A stretch of DNA of 64,000 bases from Anaerolineae bacterium (lineage in GTDB: Bacteria > Chloroflexota > Anaerolineae > Anaerolineales > Villigracilaceae). The stretch's first letter is position 1. Each line of letters starts with the position of its first letter. The DNA is taken from NCBI GenBank assembly GCA_017303735.1, contig JAFLCF010000001.1:1-64000 (forward strand), given 5' to 3'. The position numbers and the translations under genes were made by a program. This document shows positions 1 through 7,367 of the stretch, piece by piece. The notes below the pieces were generated by a model. The model was not told the origin of the DNA, did not search any database, and saw only the letters and a list, made by a program, of their open reading frames with translations.

Positions 1-6
1 AATTTA

Positions 7-34
7 TTGACACAATATCCCTTTGCGGTATAAT
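7..34 (+). promoter_or_regulatory. sigma70-type promoter of tRNA-Lys
   Basis: A perfect TTGACA (7-12) and a perfect TATAAT (29-34) are separated by 16 bases. The tRNA begins 20 bases after the -10 box. This is the clearest housekeeping promoter in the window. Confidence 0.85.
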
Positions 35-53
35 ACCGCCCGCACGATTTTTC

Positions 54-125
54 GGCTCCGTAGCTCAATGGCAGAGCAGTTGACTCTTAATCAATTGGTT
101 ACAGGTTCAAATCCTGTCGGAGTCA
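54..125 (+). tRNA. tRNA-Lys (anticodon CTT)
   Basis: The acceptor arm GGCTCCG (54-60) pairs with CGGAGTC (118-124), and the discriminator base is A125. The D arm, the anticodon arm (GTTGA, loop CTCTTAA, TCAAT) and the T arm with TTCAAAT can all be drawn. The anticodon CTT reads the lysine codon AAG. CCA is not encoded, so the 3' end must be added after transcription. The gene has its own promoter and terminator and stands alone. Confidence 0.93.
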
Positions 126-130
126 CTAAC

Positions 131-165
131 AAAAAACATCCCTATATAGGGATGTTTTTTGTTTT
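131..165 (+). terminator. Rho-independent terminator after tRNA-Lys
   Basis: AAAAAACATCCCTA (131-144) and TAGGGATGTTTTTT (147-160) are perfect complements, giving a CATCCC/GGGATG hairpin with T tracts on both strands. It can therefore stop both the tRNA transcript and the minus-strand gene that ends at 164. Confidence 0.85.
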
Positions 166-874
166 ATATTATTCCCAACACCCATACAATCAAAGGAGCA
201 ATGATCAGCGCAGGCAGAAAATTCCCCACGCGGATCTTTTTTAATTCCAACAAATTACTAATTCCCAACCCGACCAAGATCACTCCGCCGGTGGCGGTCA
301 TCTCGCTCATCATCGGGTCGCTGATAATGGAACTGAGCGCCCCAGCCAGCAGACTGATGCCGCCTTGATAGACGAGGATGATGATGGATGAGAACATCAC
401 GCCAATTCCCAATGTCGAGGCGAATGCAATGGAGGCAAACCCATCCAATGTCGATTTGACTGCCAGTAGATTGTAATCACCTGTCAACCCATCTTGGATC
501 GAACCAAGGATCGCCATGGGACCGATGCAAAAGAGCAGGGAGGAGACCATGAACCCGCGCACGAAGCGTGAGCCTGTGCCGCTTTCACTATCTGTTGAAA
601 AACGTTTTTCGAGAGTCAACCCAAAAGCTTGTAAGCGATCTTCAATCCCCAGCCATTCGCCGATGATGGTGCCGAGGATCATTGCTCCCAGCACGATCAA
701 TTGATTCTCACTCTTGAAGAACATCTGCATTCCCATTACAACGGCAAACAACCCCAGAGCTGAAATGATCGTCGCTTTGAAACGCTCTGGGATGCGCGAA
801 CCAAACAACAGACCGATCGTTCCCCCGACTAAAATGGCAACTACGTTGATGATGGTTCCAGTCAAGATTTTCAC
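164..874 (-). CDS. DUF554 (YqgA-like) integral membrane protein
   Basis: This 236-residue hydrophobic protein matches the DUF554/YqgA family. Members are small integral membrane proteins, and most have no defined function. Glycine-rich membrane segments are visible near residues 5-25, 36-53 and 60-77, with further segments towards the C terminus, and charged stretches near residue 90 lie in a loop. The start codon is GTG at 874; no other start gives the family's usual N terminus. The gene is downstream of the adenosyltransferase gene on the same strand, with a palindromic repeat between them. Family assignment is good; the transported substrate, if any, is unknown. Confidence 0.82.
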   Translation of the reverse strand: MKILTGTIINVVAILVGGTIGLLFGSRIPERFKATIISALGLFAVVMGMQMFFKSENQLIVLGAMILGTIIGEWLGIEDRLQAFGLTLEKRFSTDSESGTGSRFVRGFMVSSLLFCIGPMAILGSIQDGLTGDYNLLAVKSTLDGFASIAFASTLGIGVMFSSIIILVYQGGISLLAGALSSIISDPMMSEMTATGGVILVGLGISNLLELKKIRVGNFLPALIIAPLIVWVLGII

Positions 875-884
875 TCCATTAACC

Positions 885-917
885 AGACTTCGGAAGTCTT
901 CAAGACTTCCGAAGTCT
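885..917. repeat. 16-bp inverted repeat between two minus-strand genes
   Basis: AGACTTCGGAAGTCTT (885-900) and AAGACTTCCGAAGTCT (902-917) are perfect complements, and each arm is itself nearly palindromic. The T tract lies on the plus-strand side, so the hairpin does not look like a terminator for the flanking minus-strand genes. A related word recurs just after it (gacttcgccagcgaagtc, 930-947). Confidence 0.7.
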
Positions 918-921
918 TTTT

Positions 922-1467
922 CTATTCTGACTTCGCCAGCGAAGTCTTTCTGCCCGCGTGTTGATTTTCAAGCAACTCCAATACAAAGCACAATGAAGAC
1001 AGGCGGTTGAGATACCTTTGTAATTGCGGGTTGACCACCACTTCGCCATCGAAAAGCTCCACCACTCGCCGCTCTGCCCGGCGGATGACCGCCCGTGCCA
1101 GCGAGAGCGCCGCCCCGCCCAAAGTATCACCCGGCAGGATAAATTCCCTTGGCATCTCAACCACTTTACTCAATTCGTCTGTTTCGTGTTCGATCCAGGC
1201 AACACGCTCTTCATCAATACCGCGAAATTTTTCGGCATTCTCAGGCGTCGAAGCGACCTCCGCCATCAGCTTGTATAAATCTCGTTGGGCATCGAGCAGG
1301 ATGCGGGGAGTCTGAGGCGCGGCACATTGTGCGCGGGCGATCCCCAATGCGGCGGAGGCTTCATCCAGCGTGCCAACCGCTTCCATGCGTACATGATATT
1401 TGGGCACACGACCTTCGCCGAGAAGTCCGGTTGTGCCGTCGTCACCTTTGGCTGTATAAAATGTCAT
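922..1467 (-). CDS. PduO-type ATP:cob(I)alamin adenosyltransferase
   Basis: This enzyme transfers the 5'-deoxyadenosyl group of ATP to cob(I)alamin, the last step in making coenzyme B12. At 181 residues it has the usual length. It shows the N-terminal ATP-binding loop YTAKGDDGTTGLLG (residues 4-17), LDEASAALG (34-42), the FILPG segment (109-113), the RRAER motif (129-133) and the C-terminal NRLSSLCF (154-161). The ATG at 1467 lies 7 bases from a TATAAT on the minus strand (1479-1474), so the mRNA is probably leaderless. It diverges from the gene at 1507. No other cobalamin gene is nearby, which suggests salvage rather than a synthesis cluster. Confidence 0.92.
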   Translation of the reverse strand: MTFYTAKGDDGTTGLLGEGRVPKYHVRMEAVGTLDEASAALGIARAQCAAPQTPRILLDAQRDLYKLMAEVASTPENAEKFRGIDEERVAWIEHETDELSKVVEMPREFILPGDTLGGAALSLARAVIRRAERRVVELFDGEVVVNPQLQRYLNRLSSLCFVLELLENQHAGRKTSLAKSE

Positions 1468-1473
1468 GCAGGC

Positions 1474-1499
1474 ATTATAACCATTTAATCCGCTATAAT
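1474..1499. promoter_or_regulatory. divergent pair of -10 boxes for two leaderless genes
   Basis: The minus-strand TATAAT (1479-1474) lies 6 bases before the ATG at 1467. The plus-strand TATAAT (1494-1499) lies 7 bases before the ATG at 1507. Transcripts started at the usual distance would begin at or next to the start codons. No clear -35 box or ribosome-binding site is visible for either gene. Confidence 0.65.
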
Positions 1500-1506
1500 T
1501 TCGCGC

Positions 1507-2130
1507 ATGATTTCAAAATACCATATCGAAATGACCCGTGAGGCGCTCGCGCCGCATGTGAGTGAACGCGCGCTCGAGATCATCATCGCCGCCAACGTCA
1601 AACAGGACGCGATCCGGAACCAGTTCGGGCATGATGAGATCCATTACGACAACAATGCCATTGATGCGGGCAATCGCTACATCAACGAGCAGCGCGGATT
1701 TATACTCGCGACTCTTCTTTCGCCGGGCATTCTTGGCGCATGGGTTTCGTTTGGGCGATTGCTGCACACGGCGCAGGATTTCTACGCCCATACTAATTAT
1801 GTTACCCTGTGGCTGGACCAGTTCAATGGCACGCCTCCATCCGCGCCGGAAATTGATCCGCTTCGAAAAGATCTGATGCAAAGCCCAAGCCTGCACTCTG
1901 GCAAGATCTATCTTCCGATGGATGCGCTTTACTTTTTTAAATTCATGCGACCATTTGTTTTGAAACTCTTGCCAAAAGATTCACACGGTTGGATGAACCT
2001 CGACGAGCCCTCACAGGGACTGAAATTTCCCTATGCCATTGCCGCCGCAACCAAACGTACCGTTCATGAATTCGACCTGTTGCGCAAACTGCTGACGCCC
2101 GAAATGTTCTCACGGTTTGTAGATAAATAA
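1507..2130 (+). CDS. HET-C-like (PLC/P1-nuclease-fold) zinc protein
   Basis: The 207-residue protein contains FGRLLHTAQDFYAHTNYV (residues 82-99). This is the His-rich signature of the HET-C and VWA7 N-terminal family, which is related to zinc-dependent phospholipase C and P1 nuclease. Further possible metal ligands are His6, His42, Asp44, His46 and Asp49. HET-C proteins are best known in fungal incompatibility, and bacterial members are mostly uncharacterised. There is no signal peptide or membrane segment, so it is probably cytoplasmic, unlike secreted PLC enzymes. The start is fixed by a -10 box 7 bases upstream. Substrate and role are unknown. Confidence 0.66.
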   Translation: MISKYHIEMTREALAPHVSERALEIIIAANVKQDAIRNQFGHDEIHYDNNAIDAGNRYINEQRGFILATLLSPGILGAWVSFGRLLHTAQDFYAHTNYVTLWLDQFNGTPPSAPEIDPLRKDLMQSPSLHSGKIYLPMDALYFFKFMRPFVLKLLPKDSHGWMNLDEPSQGLKFPYAIAAATKRTVHEFDLLRKLLTPEMFSRFVDK

Positions 2131-2173
2131 CGTTACAGGTCATGCTGTACGTGTGACCTGCCATTAGAAAAGG

Positions 2174-2179
2174 TATAAT
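2174..2179 (+). promoter_or_regulatory. -10 box of leaderless GatB/YqeY gene
   Basis: TATAAT at 2174-2179 is followed after 7 bases by the ATG at 2187. There is no ribosome-binding site between them. The -35 region is poor (GTGACC near 2153). Confidence 0.6.
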
Positions 2180-2186
2180 CAAACGT

Positions 2187-2633
2187 ATGGATACAAAAAC
2201 AAAACTTAATGATTCAATGAAAGAAGCAATGAAAAGCGGAGATGACCTCCGCAAACGCACCATCCGCATGGTGCTGGCTGCCATCAAACAAGTGGAAGTG
2301 GACAAACGCGCCGACGCAGACGAGATGGCGGTTACGGCGTTGATCCAGAAAGAGGTTAAGACCCGGCGCGAGGCGTTGGAAGAGGCGAAGAAAGCCGGCC
2401 GTGAAGACCTGATCGCCGCGAACGAAGCCGAGATCAAAGTGCTTGAGGAATTCCTTCCCAAAGCCATGCCAGCTGAAGAACTGCGCGCGCTGGTGCAAGC
2501 CGCTATTGCAGAAACAGGCGCAGCCGCCCCAAGTGACATGGGCAAAGTGATGAAGGTGGTCATGCCCAAAGTGGCAGGTCGCGCTCCGAACGACGCGATC
2601 AGCACCGCCGTCAAGGAATTGCTCTCGAAGTAA
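2187..2633 (+). CDS. GatB/YqeY domain-containing protein
   Basis: This 148-residue stand-alone YqeY protein is related to the C-terminal tRNA-binding tail domain of the GatB subunit of the glutamyl/aspartyl-tRNA amidotransferase. Family features seen are the N-terminal LNDSMKEAMKSGDDLRKRTI, the central helical part with QKEVKTRREALEEAKKAGRE, and the end MGKVMKVVMPKVAGRAPN, where Val-Ala-Gly-Arg is the most conserved stretch. It is thought to influence tRNA handling, but its exact role is not established. Its own leaderless promoter precedes it. The 7TM-HD gene follows 43 bases downstream. Confidence 0.9.
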   Translation: MDTKTKLNDSMKEAMKSGDDLRKRTIRMVLAAIKQVEVDKRADADEMAVTALIQKEVKTRREALEEAKKAGREDLIAANEAEIKVLEEFLPKAMPAEELRALVQAAIAETGAAAPSDMGKVMKVVMPKVAGRAPNDAISTAVKELLSK

Positions 2634-2640
2634 AACCGCT

Positions 2641-2664
2641 GCAGGGAGGCGTTTGTCTCCCTGC
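2641..2664 (+). other. hairpin between GatB/YqeY and the 7TM-HD gene
   Basis: GCAGGGAG (2641-2648) and CTCCCTGC (2657-2664) form a perfect 8-bp stem. No T tract follows, so it is more likely an mRNA processing or stability element than a terminator. The GGGAGG inside could act as a ribosome-binding site for a TTG at 2653, but folding would hide it. Confidence 0.5.
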
Positions 2665-2676
2665 GGGCGATTCATA

Positions 2677-4788
2677 ATGAGTACCCGCCCTCCCGTTCCA
2701 CGCAGCATTCGGATATTGCAATACAGCTTGATCGTCATTGTCGGTCTGGCTTCGTTTGGTATTCTCATTTCTCCGGTGGGGCTTAGCCCCACGTTGCAGA
2801 CGGTGGGCGAGGGGGATGTGGCGCAATCGACCATTCAATCGCCGCGGGATATTGAATACGTCAGCGAGATCCGTACCGAAGAAGCGCGGAAAGCCGCCGA
2901 GAGCGCCGTCCAGCCGGTGTACAGTTCGCCTGACCCCGCCATTGCCCGCGGGCAGATCGATCGGTTGCGAACCTCACTGCAAAACATAACCTCGATTCGA
3001 GATAATACAGAAGCCACCGAATCCGCCATGCGGGCACAATTATTGGCATTGAGCGATCTGCGCTTGAAAGTAGAGACGGTCGATTATCTGATCAGCATAT
3101 CCGATACTCGTTGGGATGCCGTACAGGCAGAAGCCGTGCGAGTAATGGAACAGGTCATGCGCCGTGCCGTCTACGAAGATAGGGTGCAGACGGCACAGGC
3201 GGGAATTTCGTCCTTTGTCAGCCTGACCTTCAATGAACAACAATCGGAGTTGGTGACAGAACTCGTTACACCCTTTGTGGTGCCGAACAGTTTCTTCAGC
3301 CAGGAACTGACGGATGCTGAAAAGCAAGCGGCACGTAATGCTGTTCAGCCGATCGTGCAGACCTATAAAACCGGTGAGACCATCGTGCCTGCTGGTGAGA
3401 TCATCACCCCCGCGGATATGGAAGCCTTTCAACAAATGGGTATGATCCGCCCAGGGCAACGCTGGGAGGATATCGCCGCTGCTGCTGCCATGGTGCTGTT
3501 GTGTGGGGTGTTCGTCCCGATCTATTTTTATCGCAGACCGCGTGCCGGTTTATTGAACGACTCGAAGAATCTCTTTGTTATTTCGTTGATCTTTATTCTC
3601 TTTCTGGCAGGCGCACGCCTGTTTGCCGAACGCACACTTGCGCCATACGGCTATCCCATTCAAGCCGCGGCGCTTTTGTTGACGGCGCTATTCAGCATTG
3701 AAGTTGGGCTGGTCTTTGCCATTCCACTTTCCATTCTTGCCGCGTTTGGTCTACCGAATTCCTACGACCTGATCCCTTACTACATGTTCTCCTCTTTGAT
3801 GGGGTTGCTGGCATTGGGTCCTGCCCGCCGATTTTGGGGCTATGCCCGTGCAGGGTTTGCCATTTCTCTTTCTGGCGCGGCGGCGCTGTTGGCATTTCGC
3901 ATTCCACTCATCACATTAGACTGGCTAGGCATTCTTCAATACATTGGGGTCATCGCCTTTGCAGGGTTTTCATCCGCCAGCATTGCCCTTTTGCTTCAAT
4001 TTATGCTCGCGCAAATGATGGGACTCACCACTTCCTTGCAGCTTCTCGATATCTCACGCCCCGACTTCCCACTCTTGCAATTCTTTTTGCGGAATGCACC
4101 TGGCACCTATCAGCACAGCCTTCAAGTTGCCAACCTTGCCGAGCAAGCCGCCGAAAAGATCGGAGCCGACCCCTTGCTCACGCGCGTGGGTGCTTTGTTC
4201 CATGATATTGGCAAGGCGCTCAACCCGAACTTCTTTATCGAGAATCAAGTGCAAGGCAACCTCAACGCGCATAAGGATGCCAACCCTGAAGAGGTCTCTG
4301 CCACCATTGTCCGCCACGTAACTGATGGCATTCAACTCGCCAAGAAACACCGCCTCCCGCGCCGTTTGCATGATTTTATTCTTGAACATCATGGCACCCT
4401 CATCACACATTATCAATACAACCAAGCCATGGAAGCCGCCGGAGGCGACGTAACCAAAGTGGATATCGAAAAATTCCGCTATCCGGGTCCGCGCCCGGCT
4501 TCACGAGAGACCGCCCTGCTGATGCTTGCCGACGCCTCCGAAGCCCGTGCCCGCGCCGAACGCCCCGCCAGCGACGATGAGATCCGTGCACTCGTTACCA
4601 ACGTGATTCAAACGGTGCAAAAGTTTAACCAACTTGACGATACCCTACTGACCCTGCGCGACCTTAAACTGATCACCGAATCATTTGTCACCACATTGCG
4701 CGGCACCTATCATCCGCGCATTCAATATCCCAAAGCCGCCGTACCCGACCAGGATACGACCATGATCGCCCCGAGAAAAGAAAAATGA
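2677..4788 (+). CDS. 7TM-HD family (PgpH-like) membrane phosphodiesterase
   Basis: This is a 703-residue membrane HD-domain hydrolase. PgpH-type members degrade cyclic di-AMP. The order is one membrane segment (about 14-35), an extracytoplasmic 7TMR-HDED region (about 45-270), a block of seven membrane helices (about 275-460), and a cytoplasmic HD domain. In the HD domain His480, the His509-Asp510 pair in FHDIGKAL, and His570/His571 in LEHHGT are the expected metal ligands. The chosen start is ATG 2677; a TTG at 2653 would add 8 residues and lies inside a hairpin. It overlaps ybeY by 4 bases (ATGA), so the two are translationally coupled. c-di-AMP specificity is inferred from the family. Confidence 0.9.
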   Translation: MSTRPPVPRSIRILQYSLIVIVGLASFGILISPVGLSPTLQTVGEGDVAQSTIQSPRDIEYVSEIRTEEARKAAESAVQPVYSSPDPAIARGQIDRLRTSLQNITSIRDNTEATESAMRAQLLALSDLRLKVETVDYLISISDTRWDAVQAEAVRVMEQVMRRAVYEDRVQTAQAGISSFVSLTFNEQQSELVTELVTPFVVPNSFFSQELTDAEKQAARNAVQPIVQTYKTGETIVPAGEIITPADMEAFQQMGMIRPGQRWEDIAAAAAMVLLCGVFVPIYFYRRPRAGLLNDSKNLFVISLIFILFLAGARLFAERTLAPYGYPIQAAALLLTALFSIEVGLVFAIPLSILAAFGLPNSYDLIPYYMFSSLMGLLALGPARRFWGYARAGFAISLSGAAALLAFRIPLITLDWLGILQYIGVIAFAGFSSASIALLLQFMLAQMMGLTTSLQLLDISRPDFPLLQFFLRNAPGTYQHSLQVANLAEQAAEKIGADPLLTRVGALFHDIGKALNPNFFIENQVQGNLNAHKDANPEEVSATIVRHVTDGIQLAKKHRLPRRLHDFILEHHGTLITHYQYNQAMEAAGGDVTKVDIEKFRYPGPRPASRETALLMLADASEARARAERPASDDEIRALVTNVIQTVQKFNQLDDTLLTLRDLKLITESFVTTLRGTYHPRIQYPKAAVPDQDTTMIAPRKEK

Positions 4789-5252
4789 TACACATCGACA
4801 ACCAAATGGACTTTCGCGAAACCGCCCTGCTTGAACGCGCGGCACTCATCACATTGGAATCGGTCACGCCTCTTTCTGACTTTGAGCTTGATTCTGCCCA
4901 TGCAGATATGACCATCGTCCTGGCAGATGACCGCCAACTGCACGAACTGAACCTTGACTATCTCGGCGTCGATTCGCCAACGGACGTGCTCTCCTTCCCT
5001 GCCGGTGAAGTGGACCCGGAGACAGAGGCGCTGTATCTGGGCGATATTGCCATCTCCATTCCGCGCGCGACCCAACAGGCACAGAATGGGGGGCATCCTG
5101 TCGAAGCTGAGGCGCAATTGCTTGTGGTTCACGGTGTGTTGCATTTGCTTGGCTACGACCACAGCACAGACGAGGAAAAAGCCGTCATGTGGGCAGAGCA
5201 AGCCAAAGTGTTGGAAAGACTCGGTCTCTCCCGCATCCAGATCCAGGAATAA
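4785..5252 (+). CDS. ybeY: YbeY endoribonuclease / rRNA maturation factor
   Basis: YbeY is a single-strand-specific zinc endoribonuclease needed for 16S rRNA 3' processing and ribosome quality control. The 155-residue protein carries the signature H-x3-H-x5-H as His116, His120 and His126 (VVHGVLHLLGYDH), preceded by LDYLGVDSPTDVLSFPA. Length and motif are typical. It overlaps the 7TM-HD gene, and dgkA follows; the order 7TM-HD, ybeY, dgkA is common in bacteria, which supports one operon. Confidence 0.95.
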   Translation: MIHIDNQMDFRETALLERAALITLESVTPLSDFELDSAHADMTIVLADDRQLHELNLDYLGVDSPTDVLSFPAGEVDPETEALYLGDIAISIPRATQQAQNGGHPVEAEAQLLVVHGVLHLLGYDHSTDEEKAVMWAEQAKVLERLGLSRIQIQE

Positions 5253-5254
5253 CC

Positions 5255-5632
5255 GTGAAAGAATTTTTTCTATCGCGAGTCCGTGCTTTTCATTATGCTT
5301 TTCAAGGCTGGGGCTATGTTCTGCGTACCCAGCGCAATGCGTGGATACACAGTGCCATTGCCACAGTGGTGTTTTTGCTGGGACTGTGGTTAAAGTTATC
5401 TTTGCAAGAGTGGGCGATCATCGTTTTGACTGCAGCGTTTGTATTCTCGGCTGAATTTATCAACACTGCCATCGAAGCCGTAGTGGACCTTGCCACTGTT
5501 GAACATCATCCTCTCGCCAAGATCGGCAAGGATGTGGGTGCTGCGGCGGTTTTAGTTGCTGCTTTGGCGGCTGTATTGGTTGGCTTGCTCATTCTCGGTC
5601 CGCCTTTGTTAGAGAAACTCTCTCTTTTTTAA
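5255..5632 (+). CDS. dgkA: diacylglycerol / undecaprenol kinase (DgkA family)
   Basis: This small integral membrane kinase of 125 residues phosphorylates undecaprenol or diacylglycerol, recycling the lipid carrier for cell-wall synthesis. It has three membrane helices. The motifs EFINTAIE (77-84) and AKIGKDVGAAAV (98-109) hold the acidic and lysine residues of the active site. The start is the GTG at 5255, two bases after the ybeY stop; longer versions run back into ybeY. Gram-positive homologues prefer undecaprenol, but the sequence alone does not decide the substrate. Confidence 0.9.
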   Translation: MKEFFLSRVRAFHYAFQGWGYVLRTQRNAWIHSAIATVVFLLGLWLKLSLQEWAIIVLTAAFVFSAEFINTAIEAVVDLATVEHHPLAKIGKDVGAAAVLVAALAAVLVGLLILGPPLLEKLSLF

Positions 5633-5635
5633 TTT

Positions 5636-5670
5636 ACGCATCACGCAGCACGTTTCACTCGTTACTCTCA
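5636..5670. repeat. heptad-phased short tandem repeat (intergenic)
   Basis: Five consecutive 7-mers: ACGCATC, ACGCAGC, ACGTTTC, ACTCGTT, ACTCTCA. They lie between dgkA and the endonuclease IV gene. The same words recur inside the ABC permease gene (39903-39930) and the bidomain oxidoreductase gene (48553-48573). Confidence 0.65.
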
Positions 5671-5696
5671 TCTTATTACTTTTAACGGAGATCCCC

Positions 5697-6554
5697 ATGA
5701 CCCTTTCTTTCAAATTCGGCACTGTCGGTTCCCCTTCGGGCACACCCAAAAAACCGGGCGGCTCGGTAGGCGCGATCGCTTTTAGCAAAAGCATTGGCTT
5801 GGAGACTCTTGAGTTGGGTTGGGTGCAATCAGTGCGCGTGAGCGAGGAGACCTGCGCCTTGATCAAAGCCGCAAGCGCTGAACATGATGTTGCTTTGAGC
5901 GTCCATGCGCCATATTTCATCAATCTGAATGCAGAAAAGGAAGAATGGCCCAAATCGCGCAAACGCCTGATGGACGCGGCACACTATGGCTATCTTGCCG
6001 GTGTGACGGACATTATCTTTCATCCCGGCTCGTATTTTGGTAATGACCCTGCCGATGTGTTGAAGGTTGCCATTCCACGCTTGGAAGGCTGTGTGAAGGA
6101 ATTGCAAAAAAACGGAGATAAAGTCACCTTGCGCCCTGAGACGATGGGAAAGTCTGCCATGCTCGGCTCTTTTGAAGATGCTCTCGCCATGAGCAAAGCC
6201 ATGGACATGGTGCAGCCATGTATTGATTTTGCTCACCTGCACGCTCGCCCTGGGGACGGCTCAATGAACAGCTACGATGAATGGTCGCGTCTGCTCGAAA
6301 AATATGGCAAAACGCTTGGAAGCAAATCCTTGAAGAATTTGCACATTCACCTCTCTGGCATCGAGTACGGACCGAAAGGGGAGAAGAATCATCTTCCACT
6401 TTCAGAAGCAGACCTCGACCTGAAAGCGCTCTTCAAAGCCTTGAACGAATTCGGCTGCGGCGGGCGCATCCTTTGCGAAAGCCCGATCATGGAAGAGGAT
6501 GCCCTGGTCATGAAGAAGACCTGGATGAAGGTCAGTGGAGAGAAAGAGAAGTGA
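5697..6554 (+). CDS. nfo: endonuclease IV / AP endonuclease family 2 TIM-barrel protein
   Basis: This 285-residue protein resembles endonuclease IV, which cuts DNA at abasic sites using three zinc ions in a TIM barrel. Ligand-bearing strands visible are SVHAPYFINL (His and Asn), IIFHPGSYFG (His), LRPETMGK (Glu), CIDFAHLHA (Asp and His), LHIHLSGIEYG (His) and the final Glu in ILCESP. The length is typical. The ribosome-binding site ACGGAG lies 6 bases before the ATG. The gene stands alone after dgkA. Other sugar-isomerase-like TIM barrels share the fold, but this pattern of zinc ligands fits Nfo best. Confidence 0.85.
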   Translation: MTLSFKFGTVGSPSGTPKKPGGSVGAIAFSKSIGLETLELGWVQSVRVSEETCALIKAASAEHDVALSVHAPYFINLNAEKEEWPKSRKRLMDAAHYGYLAGVTDIIFHPGSYFGNDPADVLKVAIPRLEGCVKELQKNGDKVTLRPETMGKSAMLGSFEDALAMSKAMDMVQPCIDFAHLHARPGDGSMNSYDEWSRLLEKYGKTLGSKSLKNLHIHLSGIEYGPKGEKNHLPLSEADLDLKALFKALNEFGCGGRILCESPIMEEDALVMKKTWMKVSGEKEK

Positions 6555-6760
6555 GAAAACTTATTTTCGCCTTATCTTAACCATTTCATCAAGCCTGGAT
6601 ACGATTGTTTCAGCCCTATCCAATCCGCAGTAGGTGGAATCGGTTTAGTGAATCGACAATGCAACTGTGTATGTACTTTTTGCACCTCGCGAACAAATAG
6701 AATGGGATATGCAAACTGTCGGAAATGCGATGGTTGCACACATATGGAATAAGAGAGTTT
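6555..6760. other. AT-rich intergenic stretch, nothing recognised
   Basis: This is low-GC DNA between nfo and the small membrane protein gene. The short open frames here have no ribosome-binding site and no family resemblance. I see no RNA gene or terminator. Confidence 0.5.
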
Positions 6761-7078
6761 ATGAAAAGACACTCTGTAATAACATACATTTTCTTGCTGT
6801 TAATAATTGGTGCTCTATCCTTAGGCGTTGTCGTTGGCTCAGTGATTTACAAGTATAAAACTTTGTCTGATGGAATCCTGGGTTTATCCACGCTGGTACT
6901 TTTGTACTTATTTTTTGTCCCTCCAAAGGGTTTGGATAACTCGACAAATGGTTTCAAGGTTGAAATTCCTAGAGATGTTAAATATATTCCACTAAGCTTC
7001 TTTGTAACCTTAATAGGTACTTGTGCTCTAGAATATGTTATCGATTTTTTTTCTTATTTATTTGATATTTTCGTCTAA
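6761..7078 (+). CDS. small hypothetical membrane protein
   Basis: This is an unrecognised 105-residue protein with three hydrophobic segments (about residues 7-28, 32-52 and 76-100) joined by short polar loops. The start is the ATG at 6761, with GAGAG about 6 bases upstream; an in-frame ATG at 6725 has no such signal. The DNA is clearly more AT-rich than its neighbours, with codons such as ATA and TTA, so it may be a recent arrival. It stands alone, with AT-rich intergenic DNA on both sides. The gene call itself is only moderately sure. Confidence 0.5.
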   Translation: MKRHSVITYIFLLLIIGALSLGVVVGSVIYKYKTLSDGILGLSTLVLLYLFFVPPKGLDNSTNGFKVEIPRDVKYIPLSFFVTLIGTCALEYVIDFFSYLFDIFV

Positions 7079-7304
7079 TGCACTCTTCAATCTGCCTGGA
7101 CCATTTGCAACTTCACACAAGATTTTCCCATCCACCCTGCCACGGCACTGACTGAGAACCAGCAGCCCACTACAAACTATGCTTTGGCTATAATAGCGGT
7201 AAAGTCTGCGTGGCGACATTAATTAATTTGAATATCAACTTTTAAATTCTTTTTCAATTCAATTGATATGCGGTTTCGACTTATCTTAAACAGACAACTC
7301 AACA
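7079..7304. other. AT-rich intergenic DNA, nothing recognised
   Basis: No convincing reading frame, RNA or repeat is seen. A TATAAT-like AT-rich patch and TTTAAATTC words are present, without a matching -35 box. Confidence 0.4.
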
Positions 7305-7336
7305 CAAAAGCGCCGCTGAGAAATCAGCGGCGCTTT
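7305..7336 (-). terminator. terminator of the S1C protease operon
   Basis: AAAGCGCCGCTGA and TCAGCGGCGCTTT form a 13-bp stem (7308-7336). Read on the minus strand it is followed by a short T tract, placing it about 30 bases after the protease stop codon. Confidence 0.8.
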
Positions 7337-7339
7337 CAA

Positions 7340-7367
7340 TTACTACTTACCAATTACCAATTCACTA
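7340..7367. repeat. heptad-phased repeat overlapping the protease stop codon
   Basis: Four 7-mers: TTACTAC, TTACCAA, TTACCAA, TTCACTA. The last unit contains the complement of the protease stop codon (7365-7367), so the repeat sits exactly at the 3' end of that gene. Confidence 0.6.

Noticed and set aside
885..917. Terminator of the adenosyltransferase gene
   Set aside because: The hairpin has its T tract on the plus-strand side, whereas the genes run on the minus strand. I therefore call it a repeat.
2653..2676. TTG start extending the 7TM-HD protein by 8 residues
   Set aside because: It lies inside a perfect 8-bp hairpin. The ATG 24 bases later gives the usual start, although no strong ribosome-binding site marks it.
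6572..6772. 66-codon minus-strand frame between nfo and the small membrane protein gene
   Set aside because: No ribosome-binding site and no family-like sequence; it lies in AT-rich intergenic DNA.
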